This document shows, piece by piece, positions 46,257 through 57,717 of a stretch of 64,000 nucleotides of DNA. The stretch covers positions 41,555,452-41,619,451 of the forward strand of contig CM072811.1 in assembly GCA_037013495.1 (NCBI GenBank). Reading direction: 5' to 3'. This stretch comes from Hippophae tibetana. Its lineage: Eukaryota > Streptophyta > Magnoliopsida > Rosales > Elaeagnaceae. The position numbers and the translations under genes were made by a program. The notes beneath the pieces were generated by a model, which made no database searches, was not told the DNA's origin, and saw only the letters and a program-made list of their open reading frames with translations. Position 1 is the stretch's first letter, and every line of letters begins with the position of its first letter.

Positions 46257-47270
46257 ATGGAAAATGGTATGGTACTATTCCAAGTCCCGACACTTAACAA
46301 TAACAATAACTACGATAATTAGAGTATCAAAATGAAGGCACTTCTTGGATCATAATATGTGTGGGATATCATAGAGAAAGGCTATAACAAGCCTACATAT
46401 GATGATGTTATTACTGCTCTTACACCTGATCAAAAGATAGCTTTGAAGGATTCAAGAAAGAGAGACAAGAAGGCTCTCTCTCTCATCTACTAAGCATTAG
46501 ATGATGATGGCTTTGAAAAGATTTTGAGTGCAATCTCTTCCAAGGAAGCATGGGAGAAGTTGAAAACCTCATACAAAGGAGTCGAAAAGGTGAAGCATGT
46601 CCATCTCCAAACATTAAGAGGTGAATTTGAACCCTTACACATGAAACTATCTGAGTCTATTTTAGATTATTTCTCAAGAGTAGTAGGTGTTTCTAATCAA
46701 TTAAAAAGAAATGGTGAAAATTTAGAAGATGTGAAAATAATAGAAAAGATACTTCATTCGTTGGATCCCAAATTTGAGCACTTCATCATGACAATTGAAG
46801 AAAATAAAGAATTGGAAGAAATGACCATCGAGAAACTCCAAGGATCATTGCAAGCATATGAAGATAAGCATAGGAAGAAGCAAGGGTTTACTGAGCAACT
46901 ACTCAAGCTGCAACTCAAGGATATACATGAAAGCCAAGGAAATGTTAGAAACCAACGCGGTCAAGGTAGAGGTGGAAGCCGTGGATGAGATGGAAGTTTC
47001 GGCCATGGACGAGATTGGAATTATAACAATGAAAATTCCGACAACAACTATGAGAAAGGAGAAAGCTCAACATGAGGTCATGGAAGAATTAATTCGAACT
47101 TGAGGTATGAAAAATCTCCAGTTCGATGTTATAATTGTCAAAATTTTGGGAATTTTGCTTTAGAATGTAGAGCTTTTAACAAAAACATTGAGGAGAAGGG
47201 CAACTACATGGAAAAGAGAACAGATGGCAAAAAAACTCTTCTTCTAGCACGAAAGGAACCTGATGGTGGC
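46257..47270 (+). pseudogene. copia D gag and zinc knuckle
   Basis: It starts MENGMVLFQVPTLNNNNNY. The longest open part (46524-46988) has the gag motifs SSKEAWEKLKTSYKG, LQTLRGEFEPL and IIEKILHSLDPKFEHF. The knuckle near 47125 reads CYNCQNFGNFALEC, with Asn replacing the metal-binding His. In-frame stops fall where the family has Trp, Gln or Arg, consistent with C-to-T or G-to-A changes. Confidence 0.88.
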
Positions 47271-48545
47271 CAAGAAAATTCCTGGTATCTTGACAGTGGT
47301 GCAAGCAATCACATGTGTGGAAGGAAAGACATGTTCGTGGAGCTAGACGAGTCAGTAAGCAGATTTGTTTGGAGATGATTCCATAATAATAGTGAAAGGG
47401 AAAGGTAACATCCTTATCCGTTTGAAAGATGAGAGATATCAATTTATTTCCAATGTCTACTATGTGCTCAATATGAAAAGTAACATCTTGAGTTTAGGAC
47501 AAATGTTAGAGAAAGATTATGATATTCATATGAAGGATTATAATCTTTCTATAAAAGATAATAAGAATAACTTCATTGTTAAAGTGCCGATGTTAAAAAA
47601 TAGAATGTTTCTGATCAACATACAAAATGATGTTGCAAAATGCCTGAAAGCTTGCTACAAAGATGCATCATGGCTTTGGCATCTTCAATTTGGGCATCTC
47701 AATTTTGGAGGTCTATAGCTACTATCTAAGAAGGAGATAGTGAAGGGACTACCTCGCATCAATCATCCTGACTAGCTTTGTGAAAGGTGTCTAGTCGGGA
47801 AGTAAATCAAGAAAAGCTTTCAAAAGAGTTAGAGTCAAGAGCCAAGAAGCCCCTTGAGCTTATCCATATCGATGTGTGTGGTCTGATCAAGCCAAGCTCT
47901 TTCGGTAATAGAAATTATTCTCTTCTCTTCATTGATGATTTTTCAAGAAAAACTTGAGTATATTTCTTGAAACAGAAGTCAAAAAAATTCGAAGTCTTCA
48001 AGAAGTTCAAAGCTACAGTGGAGAGAGAAAGCGATAGAAAAATCAAAGCCATGAGATCCGACCAAGATGGAGAATTTACATTTAAGGAGTTTCAAGAGTT
48101 CTATGAAGAAAATGGAATTCATCGACCAATGATAGTTCCTAGATTCCTCTAGCATAATGGCATGGCAGAAAGAAAAAAATAGAACAATCCTTGACATGGC
48201 ACGAAACATGCTCAAAAGCAAGAAACTACCCAAGGAATTTTAGGCAGAAATAGTGGTGTATGTAGTCTAATTGTCAAACCGATCTCCAACAAAAATTGTA
48301 TGAGGAAAGACACCATAAGAGGCATGTAGTGAAAGAAAGCATGAAATTTCCCACATGAGAATATTTGGAAGTATAGCCCATGTTCACGTTCGAGACAAGA
48401 AAAGAACAAAGCTTGATGATAAAAGTGAGAGTTTTATCTTTATTGGCTATGATTTTAATTCGAAGGCCTACAAATTGTACAATCTAGACAATAAGAAGAT
48501 TGTGATTAGTCGAGATGTGGTATTCAACGAAGAAGGAGAATGAGA
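47271..48545 (+). pseudogene. copia D protease and integrase
   Basis: The protease active site DSGASNHM is intact near 47291. A frame change near 47360 follows. The pre-integrase motif SWLWHLQFGHLNFGGL and the CERCLVGK zinc residues precede the integrase core, in which the catalytic regions HIDVCG, RSDQDGEF and HNGMAERK (D, D, E) can all be read with stops between them. The C-terminal frame (48355-48543) carries FGSIAHVHV and FIGYDFNSKAYKLYN. Confidence 0.88.
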
Positions 48546-48799
48546 TTTTAACTCTCATGCAAATGACTTCAATTTCTTTTTTCAGTTTGAAGAAGATAAG
48601 TAGATAATGAGGGAGAAACTAGGTAAACCTCAACAAGAGCTTGAAACTCTACCCACTTCACCAATATAAACCACTCAAGGAGACTCATCGCCTTCATCAT
48701 CATCAAGTAAAAGTCAAGATGAAAGAGTTGTGTCACACACACGAAGTCTTAGAGATCTCTATGAGGTAACTAAATGAAAAGATAACCTTACATTTATTT

Positions 48800-49625
48800 G
48801 TCTATTTGCTGATTGTGAACCAATTAACTTTCAAGAAGTAGTACAAGAGAAGAATTGGAGAGATGTGATGGATGAAGAAATCAAGGCCATCGAGAAGAAT
48901 GACACATAAGAACCCACCTCACTTCCCAAGGGACATAAGGCAATATATGTCAAATGGGTGTACAAAACAAAGCAAAACGCTAAAGGAGAGATTGAAAGGC
49001 ACAAGGCGAGGCTAGTTGCTAAAGGCTATAGTCAAAAGGCTAAAATTGACTATGATGAGGTATTTGCTTCTGTTGCTCGATTGGAGACTATTAGACTAAT
49101 CATTTCTTTGGAAACTCAAAACAAGTGGAAGATATATCAAATGAATGTAAAATCTGCCTTCTTAAATGGAGTTCTTAAAGAGGAAGTATACATTTAGAAA
49201 CCATCAGGCTACGAAGTCAAAGGCCACGAAGATAAGGTGTTGAAGTTGAATAAGACTCTTTAAGGGTTAAAACAAGCACCAAGTATTTACAAGAGAATGA
49301 CATCAAAAAATGTCCTTATGAGCACACTCTATATATCAAGATCAAAGATGGAGATATTTTGATCGTGTGCCTCTACGTGGACAATTTGATCTTCATCGGA
49401 AGCAATCCAAGCATGTTCAATGAATTTAAGGAAGTGATGACGAAGGAATTCGAGATGACAGACATAGGGCTTATGACATACTACCTTGGCATTGAAGATA
49501 AGCAACAAAAGGATGAAATTTTAATTTTACAAGAAAGCTATGTAAAGGAGATCTTGAAGAAGTTCAAGATGAAGAATTAGTTCAAGATGGAGAATTGTAA
49601 ACTGATAAGCACACCAACGAAATAT
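48800..49625 (+). pseudogene. copia D reverse transcriptase, active site altered
   Basis: Conserved blocks are readable: [56 protein letters not shown]. The catalytic box at 49373-49384 is YVDN instead of YVDD. The frame ends at LISTPTKYGINM, where the RNase H domain should start. Confidence 0.9.
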
Positions 49626-49635
49626 GGAATCAATA

Positions 49636-49790
49636 TGTCCATAAACTTTATTTATTATAAACTTATTATTACTTTTAAATTATCTTAATATTTTGTAGGT
49701 GTGAGACTAATTAATGTAAATAGTTGTAGAAGTAATAAGAGTGAGACTAATAAATGCTAATAGGTAATGTTAGTATTTTGTAGGTGTGAA
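49636..49790 (+). repeat. Truncated 3' LTR-like segment of copia D
   Basis: Resembles the first part of the 5' LTR (TGTCCATAAACTT...TTTTGTAGGTGTGA, with the 85 bp repeat once) and stops abruptly where LINE sequence resumes. Confidence 0.75.
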
Positions 49791-49794
49791 GGAA

Positions 49795-50035
49795 TTAGTT
49801 AAGTTGTTATTATGTTTGCAGTAACAACCTGATCAACACAACCCAAAGTGTACTCCATATTGAGCTGAGAAGAAGCAGCGAATAAATCTTCATAGAAAGT
49901 CATAAAAGGTGAAGATATTTGATCAAAACTAGATAGAATCACACCATTATCCAGAGTCAGTCGTTGTATAGTGTTTCTTTGTTTCGCTGTGAGGGTTAAA
50001 GTGTAAATATTTTTATAGAAAACAGAGAGTTGTTT
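49795..50035 (-). pseudogene. LINE ORF2 fragment before the reverse transcriptase
   Basis: The minus-strand frame reads VFYKNIYTLTLTAKQRNTIQ, then RLTLDNGVILSSFDQI and FMTFYEDLFAAS, matching the plant L1-type ORF2 pattern (F-F-H...R-x-N-x-I-x-x-L-x-x-x-x-G, then F-Y-x-x-L-F). Confidence 0.7.
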
Positions 50036-50829
50036 TTAAATATCATAAAATTATTAGACTATAACTTATAACGAAAATTAAATAACATAAATAAAAATAT
50101 AAAAATTTAATAAATATAATATCACACATATATAATTATTAAAAGTTAAAACTAAAATAAATATATTAAAATATAAATAATAATATATGATTTAAGATTT
50201 TAAGTTTGTTATAAAATAAAAAAAACAATGTACATATTTTTTGTCGGAATTTGTTTCATCAATTTTCTCAAAGAGATAAAATGAGATAATTTTGTAGTTA
50301 TGATAAAAAAATCATGAAAATCTAGGGAAAAATATTAAAATTTTGATATGAAAAAAATTTCAAATAAAATCAAGAATTATTAAAATAAAATATGGAATAG
50401 TATAATAATAGATAAAATTAAATTTAGAGCTAATTAAAATATTAAAAAATTGATTATATGAATGACAAAAAATACTTAAAAGTTTTAGTTTGAAGTTTAT
50501 GTAGTTTTTCTTTTTTATTTTAATTTTTATAATGTCTCACACCAATATTTCTTATTATAAATTAAATTTAAATACGTAAAATATTTTTAAATTACAACAT
50601 ATTAAATTAATAAATATTTTTATATGATATATATTATTATAATTCTTTATATATAACTAATTAATATTGGTTAAACACCTATATTATACTTGTATCCATA
50701 TATTTGTTAAATATTATTAAAATTATAACTTTAAAGTTAGTCATAAAATATAACCGTAAATAAAATATTTATTTAACATTAAAAATATATATGAAACTAA
50801 TTTTTTTTTAAATATCTTATGTACGCCAT
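50036..50829. other. AT-rich insert in the LINE
   Basis: About 0.8 kb of AT-rich DNA lies between two LINE pieces that in a whole element would be only about 25 codons apart, so it appears to be an insertion. No domain or clear termini were seen. Confidence 0.45.
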
Positions 50830-50985
50830 TATGTTCCTCCCTGCCTCCCCAGGAACAACTTTTGTTTGGCAAGTAGGGCGTCGATTTCTTTTTGAAGTTC
50901 CAGATTTTCCGGCCGTTTAGACATGTTGGACTCCTCCATTAGACTTTGAAGCTCAGATTCCTTCAATTTTTTTGACAATCAACAA
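50830..50985 (-). pseudogene. LINE ORF2 fragment (linker after endonuclease)
   Basis: The minus strand reads SELQSLMEESNMSKRPENLE, then LQKEIDALLAKQKLFLGRQG. This fits the conserved L1-type stretch with LE-x-E-L-x-x-LL-x-x-E-x-x-W-x-Q-R just upstream of the fragment at 49795-50035. Confidence 0.55.
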
Positions 50986-52338
50986 ATACTGATTTTATTA
51001 ACAAACCTCAAAACTCATGGCACTAACTACCAATGGGGCATGTACACTAGTAATAAACCAGAACACTACCAAATATCGGCCTTATACTCTTTTAATAATA
51101 TAATTATTAAAGATTTTGATTATATAATTTTTATATAATCATGCCTCTAGAATAAGATAATATTCTATAATATAAAATAATATAATTATATAAAAATTTA
51201 TTACAATTAAAAAACGTGAGTTTAAATCTTATTGAACACATTATTTAATATGTTTTATCTTTTAATTATAAATTATTTGACTTTTGTTTCTTTTATCTCA
51301 AATGAAAATAATATATATTTTTATTTTAGAATGTAATAAATAAATATAAATAAACTAATACTGAATTAAATAAATTTTATAATAAAAATTATTTTATTAA
51401 AATATTTACAATTAATTTTGTCAAATTATATTATACAATTTGTCATCAAATATTATATAAACTAAATATAATACAATTCAATACTTTTTAATCTAATATA
51501 ATTATACTTAATATATCAAATATAATTTACCAAACATGACATAAATATCTTCCAGAGAAGAGATTAATTCTCCTAATATCTCGCTTCTTGTTTTAAGATA
51601 ACACAATTCTCAACTTTTAAACATATCATAAACTCATACTCACCAATAAAGATGGTTAATTTATATGTGTTTTAATTGAAATTATAGTTATCGTTAAGAT
51701 TTTTTTGCTAAAAACATTAATAACTAATTAGGTATGGAATAAGGATTATTATTGCAATAACAAAACTCTGGTTAACTAAAATTAAAAATATATTAATATT
51801 ATATTTTTATATATATATAATTACGTAGTAAAATATACTTTTAATATCAAACATACAAAATGTCTTATAATTAGATTGAATTCTGTTTATTTTTTCCCAA
51901 ATATTTTTTTATTTTACTTAAAATATTTACTAAATAGTTAAATAATAAAAATTAATGTTATTATTTTAAATAATTTAGTAGAGTAAGTATTATATTAAAA
52001 TTTAAATTCTAGAAAAATATATTTTTGAAAAATCATTAAAAAATAAGAAGCATAGTTAAAATCGTACGAAAATTACTATCCATGCATAATCGATGGTTAT
52101 TCCCCAAATCTACTTGAAACTGTGTGGAAAAGTCATAACCATCTATGCACGTCCCTATCCCTACTCACCAAAGCTAATTTATCATCATCATCCTACAACA
52201 CCTTGAGAGAATCAACTAATAGTTGGAAGCTTAGATATAAAGCCTCGTATCCAAATTGTTGCAGTGCTAACTGTGGCCACCAAGCCCACTAGCACTCCAA
52301 TTACAATATAACACCTAAAAAAAATACACCAATTTTTC
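50986..52338. other. AT-rich DNA, nothing recognised
   Basis: No coding domain or structured repeat seen on either strand. Confidence 0.45.
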
Positions 52339-52922
52339 TGTAGAGAAGTAAGAGTAAATAAGTCTCAAATTGATAAAATATCAATGAAAATATATTTATA
52401 AGTGCATGAGTCAACCCCATCTAATGGGTTAATCTTCTAAGATAAGAGTTTATTGTCTTGTGAAAAACTATGGAGCTATTAGGGCTATCAAATGGTATCA
52501 AAGCCTATGTTAGTTTACTTGGGTTAATTTGTTAAATGTGGACTTGGTAGGCATGAAATTATAATTCTCTAAAAAAAACTCATGATGGTGTGGGGCCATT
52601 CCATAAATAAAAGAGAGACGTTGAACTCGGAAGGACTCTGAAACCTTGGGTAAATAAAGATGGGTTAAGGCTAAAGTTCAAGAGAGGCTAATCATACAAG
52701 ACCTAGTTGGATTGGATTTAAACGCAATATGGACCTAGAGAGCCAATTGATCTTGTTTGAGAGGGGATTATTGAGAAATAAGAGTAAACAAGTATCACAT
52801 TAATAAAATACCAATGAAAACATAGATTTATATGTACGTGAGTCAATCTCACCCAATGCATTAACCTTTTGAGATAGGAATTCATTATCTTGTTAAAATC
52901 CATAGGAGCCATTAGGTCTATT
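52339..52922 (+). mobile_element. TRIM-like miniature LTR retrotransposon
   Basis: Two direct repeats of about 150 bp (52339-52490 and 52769-52922, both with GAGAARTAAGAGTAAAYAAG at the start and ...ATTAGGNCTAT at the end) bracket about 280 bp without coding capacity. TGGTATCAAAGCC (52493-52505) next to the left repeat is a Met-tRNA primer site, and GAGAGGGGA just before the right repeat is a polypurine tract. The repeats differ at many sites, so it is old. No clear target duplication. Confidence 0.72.
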
Positions 52923-53009
52923 ATTTTTTAGGTCTAACCTACACATCATGTAAGTCTCATACCCCTATTATCAATAACGTTGTTCAACTGCATTGTTTGT
53001 GGTAATGGC

Positions 53010-53207
53010 CACTACTACAAAATATACCTATGGCCTCAGTTTTTAACCATGACTATAGGTCTATGGTCATGGTTATAAGAACTGAGGCCTAAGTGAGAGA
53101 GACCATAGGTCGTTACCTATGACCTCGATTTTCTAATAACTGTGGCCATAGATACACTCTATGACCTCGATTTTCTAATAACTGAGGCCATAGACTTGTA
53201 ATCAAAA
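53010..53207 (+). mobile_element. Left end of another CACTA family, interrupted
   Basis: Begins CACTACTACAAAATATACC. It carries subterminal repeats of TATGGCCTCAGTTTTTA and ATGACCTCGATTTTCTAATA plus AACTGAGGCCATAG in both orientations. These differ from the AAAGTCGGTT motifs of the two other CACTA elements. The next CACTA element starts inside it; its own right end was not found. Confidence 0.65.
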
Positions 53208-53713
53208 CACTACTACAAAAATGGGCTTTTACTCGCTTTTAAACAAATTTAAAATCGGTTTGTTGAACCGACTTTAAACTGAATGACTTAAAATTTAAAG
53301 TCGGTTAACCGCGTGAATCGACTTTACCTGTATTGATTTTTATAATTATTATTCTCATTTTTCACTCCACTAACATGTATTCAATATAGCATAAAAAAAC
53401 CAAAATTTAAATAATAATACAATAATTGAAAATTAAATTTATTACAAATAAAATAATGTCATCAAAGCGTAATTGGATTGTGTGAGCAAGCTTGATTGGC
53501 TTAGAATCACCTACATTGTGACAAGGAAACTGTGCAAAAAATAGCTGATCCATATAAAAATTCATTCCCCCACATACATGAGCACGTAAACATCCGTCAA
53601 ACAAGTAGTCTAAACTTTAGAGACATACAAATGAAGAAATTAAATCATTATAAATATTACAATCAAAAAGAGATTACCACAACAACATCCGAGTGATATA
53701 ATAATAACATTAT

Positions 53714-54046
53714 CCCTTCGAACTCATATTAGCACTTTATTAATCATTTGTCTATAAATATGAAATTATCTGGAATCTCTGCTGGTATTTTTAATGTTAT
53801 AATGAGCTCTAAATATGAAATCAAGTGTAACTCCGATTTGTTACTTGGCTTGTATGAGTTTTGGTGCCCTTAAACGTATGGAACAATTTTGTAATACGTT
53901 TATGGGCACCAAAAATCATACAAGCTAAATAACAAAATATGAGTTACACTTGACTTCATATTTAGAGCTCATTATATCATTAAAAATATCAGGAGAAATT
54001 TCAGATAACTTCATATTTATAAAAAAAATGATTAATAAAGTGCTAC
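53714..54046. repeat. Large inverted repeat (hairpin) in CACTA 2
   Basis: Two arms of about 150 bp around a centre near 53895; for example GGTGCCC(TT)AAACGTAT on the left against ATACGTTTATGGGCACC on the right. It is homologous to the hairpin in CACTA 1. Confidence 0.88.
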
Positions 54047-54369
54047 CATGATGTAGTCATAAGGAAAGTAGGCAAGAGAGATGAGATGAAATTTGGGCCA
54101 AAAATAGGTCCATAAAACAATGCATTCCTCTAAATACATGAGCACATAATCATCCATCAAACAAAACATTCATCAAACAAGGGACTTTAGACACATGAAT
54201 AGAGAAATTAAATCATTAAAACAATTATTGTTATGTTGTCATATGCTATTCAAGATCATGAGAATCTTCTCCTGATTTTTCTTGTGATGATATAATTTGA
54301 ACCATGTGTTATGCACATTCCTCTCGTAAATCATCAAAAATTTGCTAGTCATAGCCCATCTTATTCCAA

Positions 54370-55513
54370 CCAAAGAACTACATGTATTTAAAATCAAAAT
54401 AGAATGTAATTTCATGTATTTACAAAAAATAACTCAAATATGTTAAAACAATTATATATGGGTAAAAGATATTACCACATCATCAATTGGAATTTTGATA
54501 TTTGTGATGATTTTTCTCATAAACTTCATGACATAATGACCACACATGACTTCATTATTTTGTTGTGGAACCTATAAAAAAACAAGTGTACATGATTTTC
54601 CATATTCGAACATTTATTACTCACTAGTAAAATTATTAATATTCGCTTATACATACCATAACTTTTGTCCATATAAGCTTATGAGATTTTTTAAGGGCAA
54701 TGCCCCTACACTTGTTCCACAACTTCCATGCCCTATCAAGAAATAATAGAAGAAACCAATAGCTAGCTATAACTCTTACATTTCAACAACTATTTTTGTA
54801 TCTTTACTCAGTTCTATGGAAGCTGAGTCACAGTACCAAGCATGATTATTGAAAAGATCAAGGATTACCAACATCCAATGATCTTGGCCTTGTTCAAACC
54901 TTAGTGGCCAATGGATTATCAAATTTTGATTTTTGTTAAGCGTTAATGCCCTATCACATAATTGTTTAGCTCTGATACTAACATCCTTCTCTTGATATTG
55001 ATTGACATATGAAGAATCATAGAACATTGCTAAATGTGATGAGTTATTATGTTGAAGTCGATAATAGCATGTCCTATATAAAATAAATATATATAAGTAA
55101 TTAGATAATATAAATATAATTATATGTGTTCTACATAAATGAAAGAAAATTAAATAGATTGAGAACTCACCTTGTCCACACTTGAATTATATTTAAATCG
55201 ATCATTTGATATTCAAATAGTTGCAATATGCACTCGATCAATATATAAGTTTGGCCAAGGACTACACCAGAAATTTCTATAGGAAGTGGCACAGTCCATC
55301 CATCATTTATGCTAGATGCCCTCATAACAATAGTCATCAAAGTGCCAAGATTTCTGCTGAAGTTTAAAGTATAATCATAACTATACTTTTTCCAAGGCTT
55401 CTTCTTGAATGACTTGGTGCGTGATGATTGGCCACTAGACATAGATTTAGCACTAGATACTTGCTTCATATCTCTTAAATGTGCCACATTTAAGAGTTCT
55501 GGTATAATAGACT
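54370..55513 (-). CDS. C48 (Ulp1-like) cysteine protease of CACTA 2, multi-exon
   Basis: Exons inferred from splice sites on the minus strand: 55513-55167 (after an AG at about 55514), about 55069-54778, about 54739-54658, about 54573-54484, then a last piece near 54378. Donors GTGAGT, GTAAGA and GTATGT and AG acceptors keep one reading frame across the first four exons. The domain reads IIHWPLRFEQGQDHWMLVIL with the catalytic His (DHW), then WYCDSAS with Asp, and VMCGHYVMKFM with the nucleophile Cys. Such SUMO-protease-like proteins are carried by many plant CACTA and MULE elements. The last exon has an early TAG and a second stop, so the C-terminus may be shortened. Whether it is expressed is unknown. 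Confidence 0.7.
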
Positions 55514-55860
55514 AAAAAATGTATTATGTATGTTAGTAACAATAAAAGATATAATAAAATAATAGTAGTAAACAAGTGTTATCTTTTAAGTTAAAAAATA
55601 GTACCATGTCAACCTGAGACCAATCATTTATATTGATTGGTATACTGGACTTCACAAGTCCTACTAATAGATAATTTCAATTGTTGACCATTTTTTCCTA
55701 TTGGATTACCAGTAGCATCGAATAGAACAGGTACTCTATCATCTGGGTTAAGTGGAGCATCAGGTATATTCGCCCAACCTCTTCTTTTCAAATGCCCAGT
55801 GGATCATTTGGATCTACAAGTTCTGTTACGCGAGGATCCATGAAATATCTACAAACAATG
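55514..55860 (-). pseudogene. N-terminal (plant transposase Ptta/En/Spm-type) part of the protease gene
   Basis: Upstream of the C48 exons the minus strand reads RRGWANIPDAPLNPDDRVPV, then FDATGNPIGKNGQQL, then VGLVKSSIPININDWSQV in different frames. This is the usual pattern of the second CACTA gene (R-G-x-x followed by G-x-P-x-G-x-N and a W at the end). At least two frame changes are needed to read it. Confidence 0.6.
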
Positions 55861-55939
55861 AAGAAATATAAATTAATTGACAATTTTAGGAACATATATA
55901 TATAAGAGTTATTACAATAATATAGAACATATGTTATGT

Positions 55940-56450
55940 TTAATTAGGTTGTTGATCGTATACATATATTCCTTCACAATCACTTCGAGCCCATGACGAA
56001 GAATCATCGTCATCAACTAGATCATCACATACATTAGGCAATTTGTTTGAGAAATTACTAATATTGGTTAATGTATCAAGCATAGGGTCGTCATCTTCTA
56101 AAACATCACAATGGTAAAAATCTTTTTGTGGAGGCGTTAACACAATAGACCATCTTGTGTCAATTTGATCGCTCACGCAAAATACTTATGTTTGCATGAA
56201 GTGCTAACATGAAAGGATCATTAGTGTGACTTATTTTGGATAAATTTACAAAGGTAAATCCAAAATTATCTATTTTATATCCAACATTGATAACATCTTC
56301 TACCCAATCACATAAGAAAACTGTTTCATGAAAGACCTCATAATCCAATTCCCAAATCTCTTGTATTATACCATAATATGTTCTATCAAAAAGTACAGGA
56401 TTACCATCTTTTAAACTAGAAAATTTCATAGTTTGTGCAACCATCTTCAC
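55940..56450 (-). pseudogene. CACTA transposase DUF4216 domain
   Basis: RTYYGIIQEIWELDYEVFHE, FLCDWVEDV, VGYKIDNFGFTFVNLSKISH and NDPFMLALHA match the DUF4216 pattern of plant CACTA transposases. After a one-base frame change near 56180 it continues as SDQIDTRWSIVLTPPQKDFY and ends in an acidic tail. Confidence 0.85.
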
Positions 56451-56746
56451 ACCACTATTCTACATGAATTTTTTTATGACACTTACATGATTGCAAAACC
56501 AATTAATAAGTTCTCACTTATGTTCATCATACAACCATTTTTCTCCTCTCTCTTTTTTATAATGAGGATCGATCTTCAATAAGTTTAAATGCATCATGTA
56601 ATGTTATTAAAGATATATGAAATATATATCATCATTAATAGTTAAATAAAAATTATTTTTGCATAAATGGAAAGGTTGAACATCACTTACTCTACGTACG
56701 ATTATGTCTCATTATTATTTACCAAAATGATTCGGTGTGCTTTTTC

Positions 56747-57586
56747 TCATCGAGTGCAATCAATAAACAATTTCTTACTTCCACCAAGCATAGGGTTACC
56801 TACTTGGATCATGTGACGTTCTAAGAACAACTTGTGCGTATGATTCACAATTTCAGTGCAACCACTAAAGTATTCAGAACAAAACTCAATAGCCTCTTCA
56901 GTAATGTAGCATTCCACCATACATCCTTCAGGTCGATTTCTATTATTTACATATCCTTTAAGGACTTGTATATATCTCTCAAAAGGATACATCCACCTTA
57001 AATAAGTAGGACCACACAATTGAACCTCTCGAACTAAATGAAGACACAAGTGAATCATTATATCGAAGAAAGAAGGAGGAAAATATTTTTCAATTAGACA
57101 CAAAGTCTCTACAACATCATTCTGTAAAGAGTTTAACTTTCCAATTGATATAGATTTCTTGCATATTGTATTGAAAAATGAACAAAGACGAATTATTAAT
57201 AATCGAACATGTTTTGAAAGAATTGATCTAATAGCAACTGGTAATAACTGTTGCATTAAGATATGATAGTCATGTGATTTCAATCCATAAAGTTTCTTAT
57301 CGGTGATAGACACAAAATTTCTTAAGTTAGATAAGTAACCATCAGAAACTTTCACACCCTCCAGACATTTACAAAACACATCCTTCTCTTTTGTTGACAT
57401 TGTATATGATTCTGGTGGCAAGTATGTTCGATTCTTATCATTTTCCACCCTTGGTGCCAATTCAGGTTGTATGCCTAGTTTCTTTAAATACAGTCTTGCT
57501 TTAATTCCATCCTTTGTTTTTCTAGGTATATTAAGTAAATTACCAATAAAGCTCTCACATAAATTTTTTCTCAATGTGCATAACAT
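56747..57586 (-). pseudogene. CACTA transposase DUF4218 domain
   Basis: A 279-residue open frame. GLKSHDYHILMQQLLPVAIR, FFNTICKKSISI, LCLIEKYFPPSFFDIMIHL and RWMYPFERYIQVLKGYVNNR are diagnostic of the DUF4218 domain that follows TNP2 in plant CACTA transposases. This is the longest undamaged stretch of the transposase. It is separated from the upstream part by stops and frame changes around 57590-57720. Confidence 0.92.
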
Positions 57587-57717
57587 CTAAGATGTGACGA
57601 ATGTGTAGGTCTTTCCAATAAGGTAATTCCCAAAATATTGATTTTTTATTCCAACAACCATGGTAAGTTGGTTCAAACTATTTTTTCCTTTTCACCCATT
57701 TCATTAGTTGACCTCTT

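Larger units (their letters stand above)
45493..49790 (+). mobile_element. Ty1-copia LTR retrotransposon D, 3' truncated
   Basis: A 499 bp 5' LTR (TGTTGGATCATAAAC...TTTCCAACA) and primer site are followed by gag, zinc knuckle, protease, integrase and reverse transcriptase in copia order. The RNase H and purine tract are missing: reverse transcriptase runs straight into 155 bp resembling the LTR start (49636-49790). Many stops and frame changes. It sits inside LINE sequence. Confidence 0.9.
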
